The notes under the pieces are model-generated. The model ran no database searches. It was not told the DNA's origin and worked only from the letters and a program-made list of their open reading frames with translations. A DNA stretch of 64,000 nucleotides, from contig NZ_LVEN01000042.1 in the NCBI RefSeq assembly GCF_001686925.1, positions 186,001 to 250,000 of the forward strand. The letters run 5' to 3'. This document shows positions 52,183-60,645 of the stretch, in pieces (position 1 is the stretch's first letter; each line of letters starts with the position of its first letter). This DNA comes from Flavobacterium piscis. GTDB taxonomy: Bacteria > Bacteroidota > Bacteroidia > Flavobacteriales > Flavobacteriaceae. The position numbers were made by a program, and so were the translations under genes.

Positions 52183-52797
52183 ATGAATCAGAAGCACCAA
52201 GAAGATTTAGCACACATTCGTTCCATGATGGAGCGCTCTTCAAGATTTATATCCTTAAGCGGACTCTCAGGAGTATTTGCGGGTTTATCAGCTTTAATTG
52301 GCGGATTGTACGTTTATCAATTATTCAAAGCAAATGGCATTGAATATTTCGACGACCAGCAAATCACAATTACTTCTGGTTTGGTGTCTCAATTGTTCTT
52401 TACAGGATTAATCATTTTGGCCTTTGCTTTTGTTTTCGGATTGACCTTTACCATCAGAAAAAGCAGAAAATACGATTTACCAATTTGGACATCGGCAACA
52501 AAAAATATGTTGTTCAATTTAGCGGTTCCTCTTTTGGCCGGAGGCATATTTTGTCTGGCACTTTTATACCACGAAATTTATGGATTAGTAGCTCCGGCTA
52601 CCTTAATTTTCTACGGTTTAGCACTTGTAAATGCAGAAAAATATACATTTTCGGATGTTAAGTACTTAGGATTCTGTGAATTATTTTTAGGATTTATTTC
52701 TCTTTTTTATATCGGATATGGTTTAGTTTTTTGGATCATCGGATTTGGTATTTTGCATATCTTGTACGGATTAATAATGTTCAAAAAATATAAATAA
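52183..52797 (+). CDS. Conserved multispanning membrane protein
   Basis: The 204-residue protein has a soluble N-terminus (MNQKHQEDLAHIRSMMERSS) and six hydrophobic segments. It has no recognised catalytic residues. Its start is 9 bases after the operator dyad. The winged-helix gene begins 9 bases after its stop, so they form one operon, which suggests that the membrane protein and the regulator respond to the same signal. Function is unknown. Confidence 0.8.
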   Translation: MNQKHQEDLAHIRSMMERSSRFISLSGLSGVFAGLSALIGGLYVYQLFKANGIEYFDDQQITITSGLVSQLFFTGLIILAFAFVFGLTFTIRKSRKYDLPIWTSATKNMLFNLAVPLLAGGIFCLALLYHEIYGLVAPATLIFYGLALVNAEKYTFSDVKYLGFCELFLGFISLFYIGYGLVFWIIGFGILHILYGLIMFKKYK

Positions 52798-52806
52798 ATC
52801 CACGCA

Positions 52807-53097
52807 ATGGGAATCATTGATAAACTAAATAAAGATTTTGAAAGTCGTGTCAGATTGGGTATTATGTCCATCCTGATGGTCAATGAATGGGTTGATTTTA
52901 CCGAGATGAAAAATCTTCTGAACATTACAGATGGTAATTTAGCCAGTCATTCCTCAGCGCTCGAAAAATCAGAATATATCGAAGTCAAAAAAGAATTTGT
53001 GGGCAAAAAGCCCAAAACCTCTTACCAGGTAACTCCTAGGGGACGTGCAGCTTTTAAAGAACACCTTTCTTATCTTGAAAAATTAATGAAATCGTAA
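52807..53097 (+). CDS. Winged-helix transcriptional regulator
   Basis: The 96-residue protein is almost entirely a winged helix. Helix pair and recognition helix lie in WVDFTEMKNLLNITDGNLAS and HSSALEKSEYIEVKKE, followed by a wing (KKPKTSYQVTPRGRAAFKEH). This is the short HTH_34-like form (ArsR/MarR-related). It is the second gene of the operon and probably regulates itself and the membrane protein gene at 53212 through the shared dyad. No sensor domain or metal-binding Cys is present. Confidence 0.85.
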   Translation: MGIIDKLNKDFESRVRLGIMSILMVNEWVDFTEMKNLLNITDGNLASHSSALEKSEYIEVKKEFVGKKPKTSYQVTPRGRAAFKEHLSYLEKLMKS

Positions 53098-53120
53098 TAA
53101 CTATATTTTTTTGCCTAAAT

Positions 53121-53142
53121 ACTTTGAAATGCAAAGTACTTT
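53121..53142 (+). promoter_or_regulatory. Second copy of the ACTTTG-N5-CAAAGT operator
   Basis: ACTTTG-AAATG-CAAAGT (53121-53137) continues with ACTTT, as at 52157. It lies 75 bases before the DUF4173-like gene, next to a degenerate -7 element (TACTTTG). Confidence 0.65.
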
Positions 53143-53211
53143 TAAATTTAAAATAACAAAATCACTATTAAAAAAACGGTAAATCAAAAGCAATAAATAA
53201 ATTCAACAAAT

Positions 53212-54600
53212 ATGAAAAAACATCAAATCATTCTAGCTTGCAGTATAGTATTTACACTGCTTTTTTACAACGAGTCAATAGGAGTAAACCTCGCTATTTT
53301 TGGACTATTATTAACCGGTTCAATCTGTTATTTCTTTCAGGATCGATTTACAGACAGGTCGCATTTGATCTTGGTAGTTACTTCGGTTTTGTCTTGTATG
53401 GCTTTTGCTTGGTACGGAGATTTTGTTTCTTTCTTGGCTTTGGCAATTTCAATACTTTTTTTACAGTTTAAAATACAGGAATCAAAACTTAAAATTGTAC
53501 AGGTATTTCCGTTAATATTTTTAAATGCATTCGCTTCCATTGGTCGTATTTTTATTTTCAGCCAATGGCTTCCGGAAAGAAAAATTCATAACAACTTTGC
53601 CAAGAAGCTGGTCGCTTATTTCATTATTCCAGCAATTTTTATAATAGTATTTTTTACAGCCTATTCTTTCGGTAGCTCACATTTTTCTTCTTTACTAACA
53701 GATTATACTTTAGATATCGATATTGTCGAAGTGATCTTAATTGGAGTTTTAGGGTTTTATATTTCATTCAGTTTCTGGAATTACTGGGTACCGGAAGTTT
53801 GTCATGAGAAAAATGACTTATTAGACAATGATTTTAAGAATATAGCCGAAATTAAAAGTCAGAATACATTTTCGTTTTTAGATATAGATTTCGAAAGAAA
53901 AAGTGGTGAGATTACTTTAGTATTGCTCAACTTTTTACTCGTAGTATTCATCATAACGTATAATTACGAGCAATTTTTTGAAGTAATAGAAAAATCAAAC
54001 TTAAGTGCCGATACACACGAAAGAGTCAATTCAGTAATTTTTTCAATTATTATGGCTGTTGGAGTTATTATGTTCTATTTTAAAGGCGGATTTAATTTTG
54101 ATAAAAAAGCAGCTAATCTCAAAAAACTGGCTAAAATCTGGATTGTCTTAAACGGGCTTTTGATCGTAAGCACCATTATTAAAAACTCAGAATACATTTC
54201 GGTTTTCGGGTTAACTTATAAGCGATTGGGAGTTTATGCTTTTCTAATCCTGGCCATTATAGGTTTAGTTTTTGTTTTTCGAAAGATCACAAAACAAAAA
54301 ACAAACGCTTATCTGGCAAATCAAATGGTATGGTATTTTTACGGAACGGTTTTGCTGTGCAGTTTTGTAAACTGGGGAAACCTTATTACTACTTATAATA
54401 TTGCAGTAAACAAATGTGTCGAACCGATATTTTTGAGCCGTTTGAATTTTAATGATGAAGCCAGAAGAGAATATTTCTCAAAACTTCATTTAGATGGACA
54501 ATTAATTGAAATTAGAAAAGAGGAAGAAATTGATGAATATCAGAACAAAACATTTTTATCAAAAGCATTGTACTATGAATTTTTGAATAATAAAAAATAA
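53212..54600 (+). CDS. DUF4173/DUF4153-like membrane protein
   Basis: The 462-residue protein has about ten transmembrane segments in its first 390 residues, then a soluble C-terminus of about 60 residues (LDGQLIEIRKEEEIDEYQNK). The conserved TYNIAVNKCVEPIFLSRL before the tail is the DUF4173 mark I recognise. The mark favours this family, but a DUF4153 label is equally possible. It probably belongs to the winged-helix regulon. Function is unknown. Confidence 0.8.
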   Translation: MKKHQIILACSIVFTLLFYNESIGVNLAIFGLLLTGSICYFFQDRFTDRSHLILVVTSVLSCMAFAWYGDFVSFLALAISILFLQFKIQESKLKIVQVFPLIFLNAFASIGRIFIFSQWLPERKIHNNFAKKLVAYFIIPAIFIIVFFTAYSFGSSHFSSLLTDYTLDIDIVEVILIGVLGFYISFSFWNYWVPEVCHEKNDLLDNDFKNIAEIKSQNTFSFLDIDFERKSGEITLVLLNFLLVVFIITYNYEQFFEVIEKSNLSADTHERVNSVIFSIIMAVGVIMFYFKGGFNFDKKAANLKKLAKIWIVLNGLLIVSTIIKNSEYISVFGLTYKRLGVYAFLILAIIGLVFVFRKITKQKTNAYLANQMVWYFYGTVLLCSFVNWGNLITTYNIAVNKCVEPIFLSRLNFNDEARREYFSKLHLDGQLIEIRKEEEIDEYQNKTFLSKALYYEFLNNKK

Positions 54601-54610
54601 TTTTTTCCTG

Positions 54611-54648
54611 AAACCACCTTTAGTAAAATACTGAAGGTGGTTTTTTTT
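54611..54648 (+). terminator. Terminator of the DUF4173-like gene
   Basis: AAACCACCTTTAGTA pairs with TACTGAAGGTGGTTT (one wobble), followed by a T-run. Confidence 0.9.
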
Positions 54649-54694
54649 AGTATTTAATTATACTTTTAAAGTTTTAGGTTTTAAAAATAAAGGA

Positions 54695-54702
54695 TACTTT
54701 TG
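54695..54702 (+). promoter_or_regulatory. Promoter -7 element of corA
   Basis: TACTTTTG fits TAnnTTTG, about 87 bases before the ATG. Confidence 0.45.
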
Positions 54703-54788
54703 CACCACTTAAAAAAAAACTTCTCCAATGGACGATTATTATTCGTTAGTATTAAATTAAAATAGCTTTTGAAACTTTTCAAAATGCT

Positions 54789-55739
54789 ATGATAAAACCC
54801 TGCAATTTTGAAATGAAAGCCTTTTACAAAAACAACAACGGATTAATCGAGACAAAAGAATGGACTCCAAACTGCTGGATTAACATTGAGTCTCCTTCAG
54901 AAACAGAAAAAAAATATTTACTCGAAGAACTGCAAGTTCCTGAAGCCTTTTACAATGATATTGAAGATATCGACGAAAGACCTCGTATGGAATCTGAAGA
55001 TGGCTGGACTTTGTTTATTATGCGTATCCCTGTGAAAAGTAATGATGTTAAACTGCCTTTTCAAACTATTCCCTTGGGATTAATTTTTAAAGAAGATGTG
55101 TGTGTTACCATTAGTTTTTACGAAACCGAAATCATTTCTGATTTTGTACAATATACCAACCGCAAAAATATACACATAAAAGATAATTTTGATTTGGTTT
55201 TAAGATTATTATTGTCCTCAAGTGTTTGGTATTTAAAATACCTGAAACAAATTAATCAAAAGATAAAGCTTGCCGAAGATAATTTAGAGAAGTCAATCAA
55301 GAACGAAGAATTACAGGCACTTTTGCAAATAGAAAAATGTCTTGTGTTTTTTATTACTTCCCTAAAAGGAAACGATGTTTTGTTTCATCGAATTAAAAAT
55401 TTAAAAGCTAAAAGAGAACATTTTGATCAGGATTTATTAGAAGATGTTGATATCGAATTAAGTCAGGCACAAGATACAGCCAATATCTATAGCAATATCT
55501 TGACCGGAATGATGGATGCTTATGCTTCGGTGATTTCGAACAATATGAATAATATTATGAAGCAAATGACTTCGATTTCAATTATTTTAATGATCCCTAC
55601 TTTAATTGCCAGTTTATACGGAATGAACGTGCCCAACGGTTTAGAAGAAAGTAAATACGGAATCTGGATATTACTTTTAGTATCGGTGATCTTATCCATT
55701 TTTGGTGTTTATCTATTCAAAAGAAGAAGATGGTTCTGA
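54789..55739 (+). CDS. corA: CorA family magnesium/cobalt transporter
   Basis: The 316-residue protein has a large cytosolic N-terminal domain (about 1-250) and two C-terminal transmembrane helices. Between the helices is the diagnostic GMN motif (SLYGMNVPNGLEE), with the pore helix SIILMIPTLIASLYGMN. The C-terminus RRRWF is typical. The protein forms a pentameric Mg2+ channel in the inner membrane. Another possible start is the Met at residue 9. Confidence 0.94.
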   Translation: MIKPCNFEMKAFYKNNNGLIETKEWTPNCWINIESPSETEKKYLLEELQVPEAFYNDIEDIDERPRMESEDGWTLFIMRIPVKSNDVKLPFQTIPLGLIFKEDVCVTISFYETEIISDFVQYTNRKNIHIKDNFDLVLRLLLSSSVWYLKYLKQINQKIKLAEDNLEKSIKNEELQALLQIEKCLVFFITSLKGNDVLFHRIKNLKAKREHFDQDLLEDVDIELSQAQDTANIYSNILTGMMDAYASVISNNMNNIMKQMTSISIILMIPTLIASLYGMNVPNGLEESKYGIWILLLVSVILSIFGVYLFKRRRWF

Positions 55740-55765
55740 TAAAGTAATTCAGAAATGCATTATAT

Positions 55766-55803
55766 AAAAAGACCCTTTCGCAAAAACGAAAGGGTCTTTT
55801 TAT
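55766..55803. terminator. Bidirectional terminator
   Basis: AAAAAGACCCTTTCG pairs perfectly with CGAAAGGGTCTTTTT around CAAAAA. It serves the convergent corA and rluF. Confidence 0.92.
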
Positions 55804-55811
55804 AAGATCAA

Positions 55812-56669
55812 TTAGTAATCTCCTTTTTTCTTAAATCTGGGATCATCCTTTGATATAAAATCTGTTCGTCGTTTAGGAACATCATCTTTAGATAAAAAAT
55901 CCGTTCTTCGTCTTGGACTTGGAGTTTCGACTTTTGGAAAACTTGCTTCTTCGGTTTTGCTTGAGGGTTCTATTAAATGATTTAATTCTTTGATTTCGTC
56001 ATCGGTCAAATCACGATAGCGCCCAACCGGAACATCAAGCGAAATATTGATGATTCTGATACGTTTAAGCGCCGTAACATCATATCCCAGATATTCAGTC
56101 ATTCTACGAATTTGGCGGTTTAAACCCTGCGTTAATATGATTTTAAATGTAAATTGACTAATTTGTTCTACTTTACATTTTTTGGTCACAGTATCCAGAA
56201 TCGGAATACCATTTCCCATGCGTTGTATAAAACGTTCTGTAATAGGTTTGTTTACTGTTACCGTATATTCTTTTTCGTGATTGTTTCTGGCGCGTAAAAT
56301 CTTGTTTACGATATCGCCGTCATTCGTCATGAAAATTAATCCTTCACTGGCTTTATCCAATCTTCCAATTGGAAAAATACGTTTTGGATAATTAATATAA
56401 TCTACAATATTATTTCGAACTTCAAGATTCGTTGTACATTCTATTCCAACCGGTTTATTGAAAGCCAGGTATACCAATTTTTCGTGTTTCTCCACAATCA
56501 ATTTTCCGTCAATACGCACTTCGTCATTTTGCGAAACTTTGGTTCCCATTTCAGCTACAACACCATTTATTGTTACGCGTCCTTCTTCAATAAGCTTATC
56601 GGCTTCACGGCGGGAACAATATCCAGTTTCACCAATAAATTTATTCAGACGTTTTAAATTCTCTTCCAT
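55812..56669 (-). CDS. rluF: 23S rRNA pseudouridine synthase, RluF-like
   Basis: The protein has an N-terminal S4 RNA-binding domain (about 1-60, RLNKFIGETGYCSRREADKL). A RluB/E/F catalytic domain follows, with the catalytic Asp105 in GRLDKASEGL and LTQGLNRQIRRMTEYLGYDV. RluF modifies position 2604 in E. coli, and the exact target here is inferred. The C-terminal tail repeats RRRTDFLSKDD and RRTDFISKDD, a basic/acidic extension that core enzymes lack. Confidence 0.9.
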   Translation of the reverse strand: MEENLKRLNKFIGETGYCSRREADKLIEEGRVTINGVVAEMGTKVSQNDEVRIDGKLIVEKHEKLVYLAFNKPVGIECTTNLEVRNNIVDYINYPKRIFPIGRLDKASEGLIFMTNDGDIVNKILRARNNHEKEYTVTVNKPITERFIQRMGNGIPILDTVTKKCKVEQISQFTFKIILTQGLNRQIRRMTEYLGYDVTALKRIRIINISLDVPVGRYRDLTDDEIKELNHLIEPSSKTEEASFPKVETPSPRRRTDFLSKDDVPKRRTDFISKDDPRFKKKGDY

Positions 56670-56689
56670 ACTGCAAAAGTAAGCAAAAT

Positions 56690-56856
56690 TTAGACTTCTT
56701 GGATTTTAGATCTTTAGATTGTTAGACTTCTTAGAATTTCAGATTTTAGATTTTCTTCAATCTTGTCACTCCTCGTTTCTTGCAATGACAAAACTAAAGA
56801 AGACTATCAAAAGAAAAACCTTAGTGCCTCAGCGTCTTAGAATCTTAGAACCTTTT
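56690..56856. repeat. Repeat-rich intergenic stretch
   Basis: TTAGA-rich runs (TTTAGACTTCTTGGATTTT and TTAGACTTCTTAGAATTTC) and CTTAGTGCCTCAGCGTCTTA resemble the intergenic repeats at 49195 and 59400. I support no gene here. Confidence 0.5.
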
Positions 56857-57201
56857 TTAAGAATGAAACTGCGAACTATCGCTAGGCGTTTCCTTGCGAT
56901 CAAACATTCCATAATCTCGAACTACATGGGCGATTCTTAAATGATAGTCTTTAAAAACTTCATTTCGTCCTTTTGCCTGAGCATGACGATGCATTTCGAG
57001 ATTTCTCCATTGCTGAATACTTTCTTCATCTTTCCAGAAAGACAATGATAAAACTTTATCAGGATTGCTAAAACTCTGAAATCGTTCTATTGATATAAAT
57101 CCTTCAATAGTATCTAATTCTGGGCGAAGACTTGCAGCTATATCAAGATATCCTTCTTTTTTTCCTTCATTAGGAATTACTTCAAAAATTACTGCTATCA
57201 T
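56857..57201 (-). CDS. Antibiotic biosynthesis monooxygenase (ABM) domain protein
   Basis: The 114-residue ferredoxin-like protein begins MIAVIFEVIPNEGKKEGYL and has SIERFQSFSNPDKVLSLSFW, ending with an unusual tail. ABM proteins are small oxygenases or quinone-handling enzymes that often accompany tailoring enzymes. Its start is 10 bases after the stop of the P450 gene, so the two are likely cotranscribed. Confidence 0.85.
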   Translation of the reverse strand: MIAVIFEVIPNEGKKEGYLDIAASLRPELDTIEGFISIERFQSFSNPDKVLSLSFWKDEESIQQWRNLEMHRHAQAKGRNEVFKDYHLRIAHVVRDYGMFDRKETPSDSSQFHS

Positions 57202-57211
57202 ATTTTATATT

Positions 57212-58366
57212 TTAATTGTTGAATTGAATACAGATTCTTTTTGGTAATCTGGCGTTTATAAGGGATTCGTACTGAATTTGATTTTCTAACAATGAAACAA
57301 ATTTGTAATTCTGAAATAAATGCCAAAGCGCTTCTGTTGCCAAATGAATGGAAAAATATTTTGCCAGACACATATGACCGCCAATTCCAAAAGTTAGATT
57401 TTCATTGTTATTCATTCTTTCAATATCAAAATTCACAGGGTTTTCAAACTTTTGAGAATCTCGATTGGCAGAAGCCAAAACAATTAATATTGAATCGCCT
57501 TTTTTAATTTGGCTTTCGCCGATGAAAAAATCTTCAATGGCGATTCGTCTTGTATTATGAATCGGAGGATCAAAGCGCAAGGTTTCAATAACTGATTTTT
57601 CTATTTCAATTCTGTTTGAAAATGTTTTGTTTTGAATAATTTGTAATAAAGAATTACTCAAAATTCCGCGCCCGGCATCGAAACTCTGGATACATAAACC
57701 GATAAAATTACTGACTGTAATTGTACTAATTTCTTCTTTTGAAAGATTATATTGATTCGAAATATTCATTAGTAAAGAATCATAAAAGGGTAGTGAAGAA
57801 AGATGTTTTTCAACAGTAAAATAAAGTTTTGCTGAAATTTCATTTATAAATTTTACTTGCTCTTCAGTTTTCTGCGGAAGCATAATTTTGAGAAAAGAGT
57901 CTATTACTTCTGAAATAAAATCACAGTCATTTTCTTCAAAACCAAAACTTTTTAAAAGAACAAGGATCGGCATTTTTTTGCTGATAGAATTAACCCAGTC
58001 GATTTTATTGTTAGCTAAATCATTTTCGATCAATGACGAAGTAATTTTGCTGATGTTAACTGATTTTATATTTGAAAATAATAGCGTTGCAATTTCTTTT
58101 GCGACTTCGTGTTGAATTCCATTTGATAATCGTGTTAGATTGTCTAGAATTTTCAAAGCAAATTCATTCAGTTTTTGTTCATTATCTGGATTTACAATCG
58201 GAATTTCGACTTTATTGTTTTTTAGAATTTCGACACAATGTGCATAAGAATAAATTGCCCAGATTTTGTTGGTTTTATCCCAGTAAACAGGATTTTTGTA
58301 CATCATTAATTTGTAAACTGAATAAGGATTCTGGATGTCTGATTGAAGGAATAAACTTGAGGTCAT
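57212..58366 (-). CDS. Cytochrome P450
   Basis: The 384-residue soluble monooxygenase has the ExxR motif in ETLRFDPP (about residue 259). The heme-binding loop is FGIGGHMCLAKYF, with the ligand Cys near 334. The I-helix region reads SFDAGRGI, in which the usual AGxxT acid/threonine pair is not obvious, so oxygen activation may differ. No ferredoxin or ferredoxin reductase is adjacent, so the electron source is unknown. The gene is transcribed divergently from the HTH regulator and followed by the ABM gene. Confidence 0.92.
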   Translation of the reverse strand: MTSSLFLQSDIQNPYSVYKLMMYKNPVYWDKTNKIWAIYSYAHCVEILKNNKVEIPIVNPDNEQKLNEFALKILDNLTRLSNGIQHEVAKEIATLLFSNIKSVNISKITSSLIENDLANNKIDWVNSISKKMPILVLLKSFGFEENDCDFISEVIDSFLKIMLPQKTEEQVKFINEISAKLYFTVEKHLSSLPFYDSLLMNISNQYNLSKEEISTITVSNFIGLCIQSFDAGRGILSNSLLQIIQNKTFSNRIEIEKSVIETLRFDPPIHNTRRIAIEDFFIGESQIKKGDSILIVLASANRDSQKFENPVNFDIERMNNNENLTFGIGGHMCLAKYFSIHLATEALWHLFQNYKFVSLLENQIQYESLINARLPKRICIQFNN

Positions 58367-58439
58367 TGTATTTTATTTTTAACAAAGTTATTTAACTTTA
58401 CAGGGGAATAGTTCAGTCTGTATTTAACTATGAAATAAA

Positions 58440-59120
58440 ATGGAAGATCAGTTTATAAAAACGGCAACTTTAATTGGTGATGCTACGCGTGCGTCAATTT
58501 TGTGGAATTTACTTGACGGAAGAGCATTTACTGCAACTGAATTAGCCATTGCGGTCGAAACATCAGCTCAAAACATCAGTATGCATTTAGGAAAACTTCT
58601 TGATGCCGATTTGATTTCTGTCGAAAAACAAGGCCGTCATAAATATTACAGATTTTCGAATAAAGAAGTTGCCTACGCCGTTGAAGCAATGGCGAATCTG
58701 ATTCCGAAACCGGAGACTTCTGCAAAAAAGAAGACAGAAAATTATCCTGCTATAAAATATTGCAGAACGTGTTACGATCATTTAGCAGGTAAAATTGGTG
58801 TGGCTTTAGCCGATAGTTTATTAGAACAAAAAATAATTATTGAAAAGAATAATACTTTCGAAGTTACTTCTGAAGGAGAAAAATGGTTCTCAGATTTTGG
58901 AGTTAATATTGGAGACGCCAAGAAACAAAAACGAATATTCTTAAAACCTTGCCTCGACTGGAGCGAAAGAAGATATCATATTGCAGGTTCAGTAGGAACA
59001 TTGTTATTGAATAAAATGCTGGAACAGGACTGGATAAGAAGAACAAAAGATTCAAGAGTTATTATAATAACAGCAAAAGGAGAAAAAGAAATGTTGAAGT
59101 CTTTTAAAATTATTGTTTAA
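58440..59120 (+). CDS. ArsR-like HTH regulator with duplicated C-terminal domain
   Basis: The 226-residue protein has an N-terminal winged helix (about 8-88, FTATELAIAVETSAQNISMH as recognition region). The rest holds two copies of a domain: residues 108-150 and 171-220. They share HLAGKIG/HIAGSVG, LLEQ/MLEQ and SEGEK/AKGEK, at a 66-residue period. The first copy carries CRTCYDH (Cys108, Cys111) and the second CLDWSERR (Cys171). It is 73 bases from, and divergent to, the P450 gene, which it probably controls. Confidence 0.87.
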   Translation: MEDQFIKTATLIGDATRASILWNLLDGRAFTATELAIAVETSAQNISMHLGKLLDADLISVEKQGRHKYYRFSNKEVAYAVEAMANLIPKPETSAKKKTENYPAIKYCRTCYDHLAGKIGVALADSLLEQKIIIEKNNTFEVTSEGEKWFSDFGVNIGDAKKQKRIFLKPCLDWSERRYHIAGSVGTLLLNKMLEQDWIRRTKDSRVIIITAKGEKEMLKSFKIIV

Positions 59121-59126
59121 AAACAA

Positions 59127-59379
59127 TTTTGTCATCCCTCGTGCCTCGGGATGACAAAAAATGAGCAGGCTAACTCTCGCAGATTTGGCAGATTGAGCAG
59201 ATTTAATTGAATAAAAAAATCAGCAATATCTGGTAAATCTGCGGGAAAATTTTTTAATACAAAGTAATCACATTCTTGTCATCTCGACCGAACGGAGAAA
59301 TCACACAAGAAGCTCGACATAGATTGGAGATTATAGGAACAGAATTACTCGTGCGATCCTTCGTGCCTCAGGATGACAA
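59127..59379. repeat. TGTCAT repeat elements after the regulator
   Basis: TTTTGTCATCCC/GGGATGACAAAA (59127-59138, 59148-59159) is a perfect 12-base hairpin. A second element is bounded by TTGTCATC (59276-59283) and GATGACAA (59372-59379), and contains TCGACCGAACGGAGAAATCA. Also present is CGCAGATTTGGCAGATTGA (about 59178-59196). The 59121-59428 gap has no supported gene. Confidence 0.7.
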
Positions 59380-59428
59380 AGTATAATGGTGAAATAAAAA
59401 AACTTTGTGCCTTAGCGCCTTAGTGGCA

Positions 59429-60289
59429 TTAAACCTTTTCTACAGAAAACAAAAACTCAATTACTTTCTCATACAATTCATCATCATGCATTCCGTGACC
59501 TAAACCTTTAGTTTCTATAAACTGACTATTCTTCCAATTACTCGCAATTTTTTTCCCTTCTTCAAAAGCAACAATCTTATCTGAAGTATCGTGCGCAATA
59601 AAGCCGGAAACATTAAATTGTGATGCGAACTTTTGCGCAGAGAAATCTCCGATTTTAAAGTTGAATCGATTTATGAATTTACCCTCGAGAAGCGAAAACA
59701 TTTTGGTATTCAAACTCAACATGGCAATATAATTGTCGATCAAAGTTTTTAAATCTGATGGCGCTCCAAGAATTACCATTTTATTAATACTTGTATTGGG
59801 AAATAAATATTGATGGTAAACACAAGCTGCACCTCCAATTGAATGACCAATAATGATAGTTGGTTGATACTTTTCTACAGCTTTATTGATAAATTCAGCA
59901 TAAAGCGGAATATTAAATTCTTTGCCGCTGCTTTGTCCGTGAGCCGGAGCGTCAATAGCAATAATGGTACTTCCGGATTTTTGAAGATGTGGTAAGGTTT
60001 GTTTCCAGCGTGCAGCATTACTTTCCCAACCATGAACGAGAAGAATTTTGGTTTCGTTACCTTTCCAGATGTAAGTTTGAAAATGATGTTCGTTATGATG
60101 AAACGTTTCAGTTTCTGTATTTTTTAATATTTTGGGTAAATCTTCTTTTTGCAGTCTTCCAATTCTGGGCTGACTAAAGAGGGCATAAGACAGTTCGACA
60201 GCTTTTTGCGGACGAACATAACTTAAAAAATTAATATACGACCCAACCGATTTTAATGTAATGAACCGAATTCCTTTTTTAATTCCCAA
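59429..60289 (-). CDS. Alpha/beta hydrolase
   Basis: The 286-residue protein has an alpha/beta hydrolase fold. The oxyanion region is LLVHGWESNAARW, the nucleophile Ser is in IIIGHSIGGAACV, the acid in HDTSDKIVAFEEG, and His in GLGHGMHDDELYE. It has no signal peptide, so it is cytosolic or loosely membrane-associated. Substrate unknown. The gene lies alone between repeat-rich gaps. Confidence 0.88.
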   Translation of the reverse strand: MGIKKGIRFITLKSVGSYINFLSYVRPQKAVELSYALFSQPRIGRLQKEDLPKILKNTETETFHHNEHHFQTYIWKGNETKILLVHGWESNAARWKQTLPHLQKSGSTIIAIDAPAHGQSSGKEFNIPLYAEFINKAVEKYQPTIIIGHSIGGAACVYHQYLFPNTSINKMVILGAPSDLKTLIDNYIAMLSLNTKMFSLLEGKFINRFNFKIGDFSAQKFASQFNVSGFIAHDTSDKIVAFEEGKKIASNWKNSQFIETKGLGHGMHDDELYEKVIEFLFSVEKV

Positions 60290-60339
60290 AACTTAATTTT
60301 TTTATAAAGATAAAAATATGATTTTAAAGTTGCTTAAAA

Positions 60340-60560
60340 ATGTTTTGCCACAGATTAAAAGATTAGCACAGATTTAAAATCCTTTATTAATCTTTTAATT
60401 TATCAATTCTAAAACCTGTAGAAAGAGTAAAAAAAATTATCGCAGAAAACGCTACGTTTTTTTTACTCTTAGCTTTTATAAAGCACAAAGTTCGCAAAGC
60501 TTTATATTGATTTAGCTTTGCGAACTTTGTGCTTTCAAAAGCATTCTTAGAGAAAATCTT
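60340..60560. repeat. Cluster of intergenic hairpins
   Basis: A perfect 22-base hairpin lies at 60480-60501 and 60514-60535 (core AAGCACAAAGTTCGCAAAGC). A 14-base one, AAGAGTAAAAAAAA/TTTTTTTTACTCTT, lies at about 60423 and 60466. Also GCCACAGATTAAAAGATTA at 60348-60366 and CTTTGCGTTCTTTGCGG (about 60559-60575). The 60290-60612 gap has no supported gene. A minus-strand frame there consists of the repeats. Confidence 0.7.
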
Positions 60561-60612
60561 TGCGTTCTTTGCGGTAAAATTCTCCACAACATTTAGCAAA
60601 ATAAAGGCAAAA

Positions 60613-60641
60613 AAAAAATCCCGATTAAATCGGGATTTTAA
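60613..60641 (-). terminator. Terminator of the Nif3/coiled-coil operon
   Basis: AAAATCCCGATT and AATCGGGATTTT pair perfectly with a short loop, next to an A-run on the plus strand. Confidence 0.88.
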
Positions 60642-60645
60642 ATAT

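Noticed and set aside
56719..56940. Plus-strand frame of 73 residues
   Set aside because: It spans repeat sequence and runs into the ABM gene on the other strand.
60387..60599. Minus-strand frame of 70 residues
   Set aside because: It consists of the intergenic hairpins and shows no protein-like composition.
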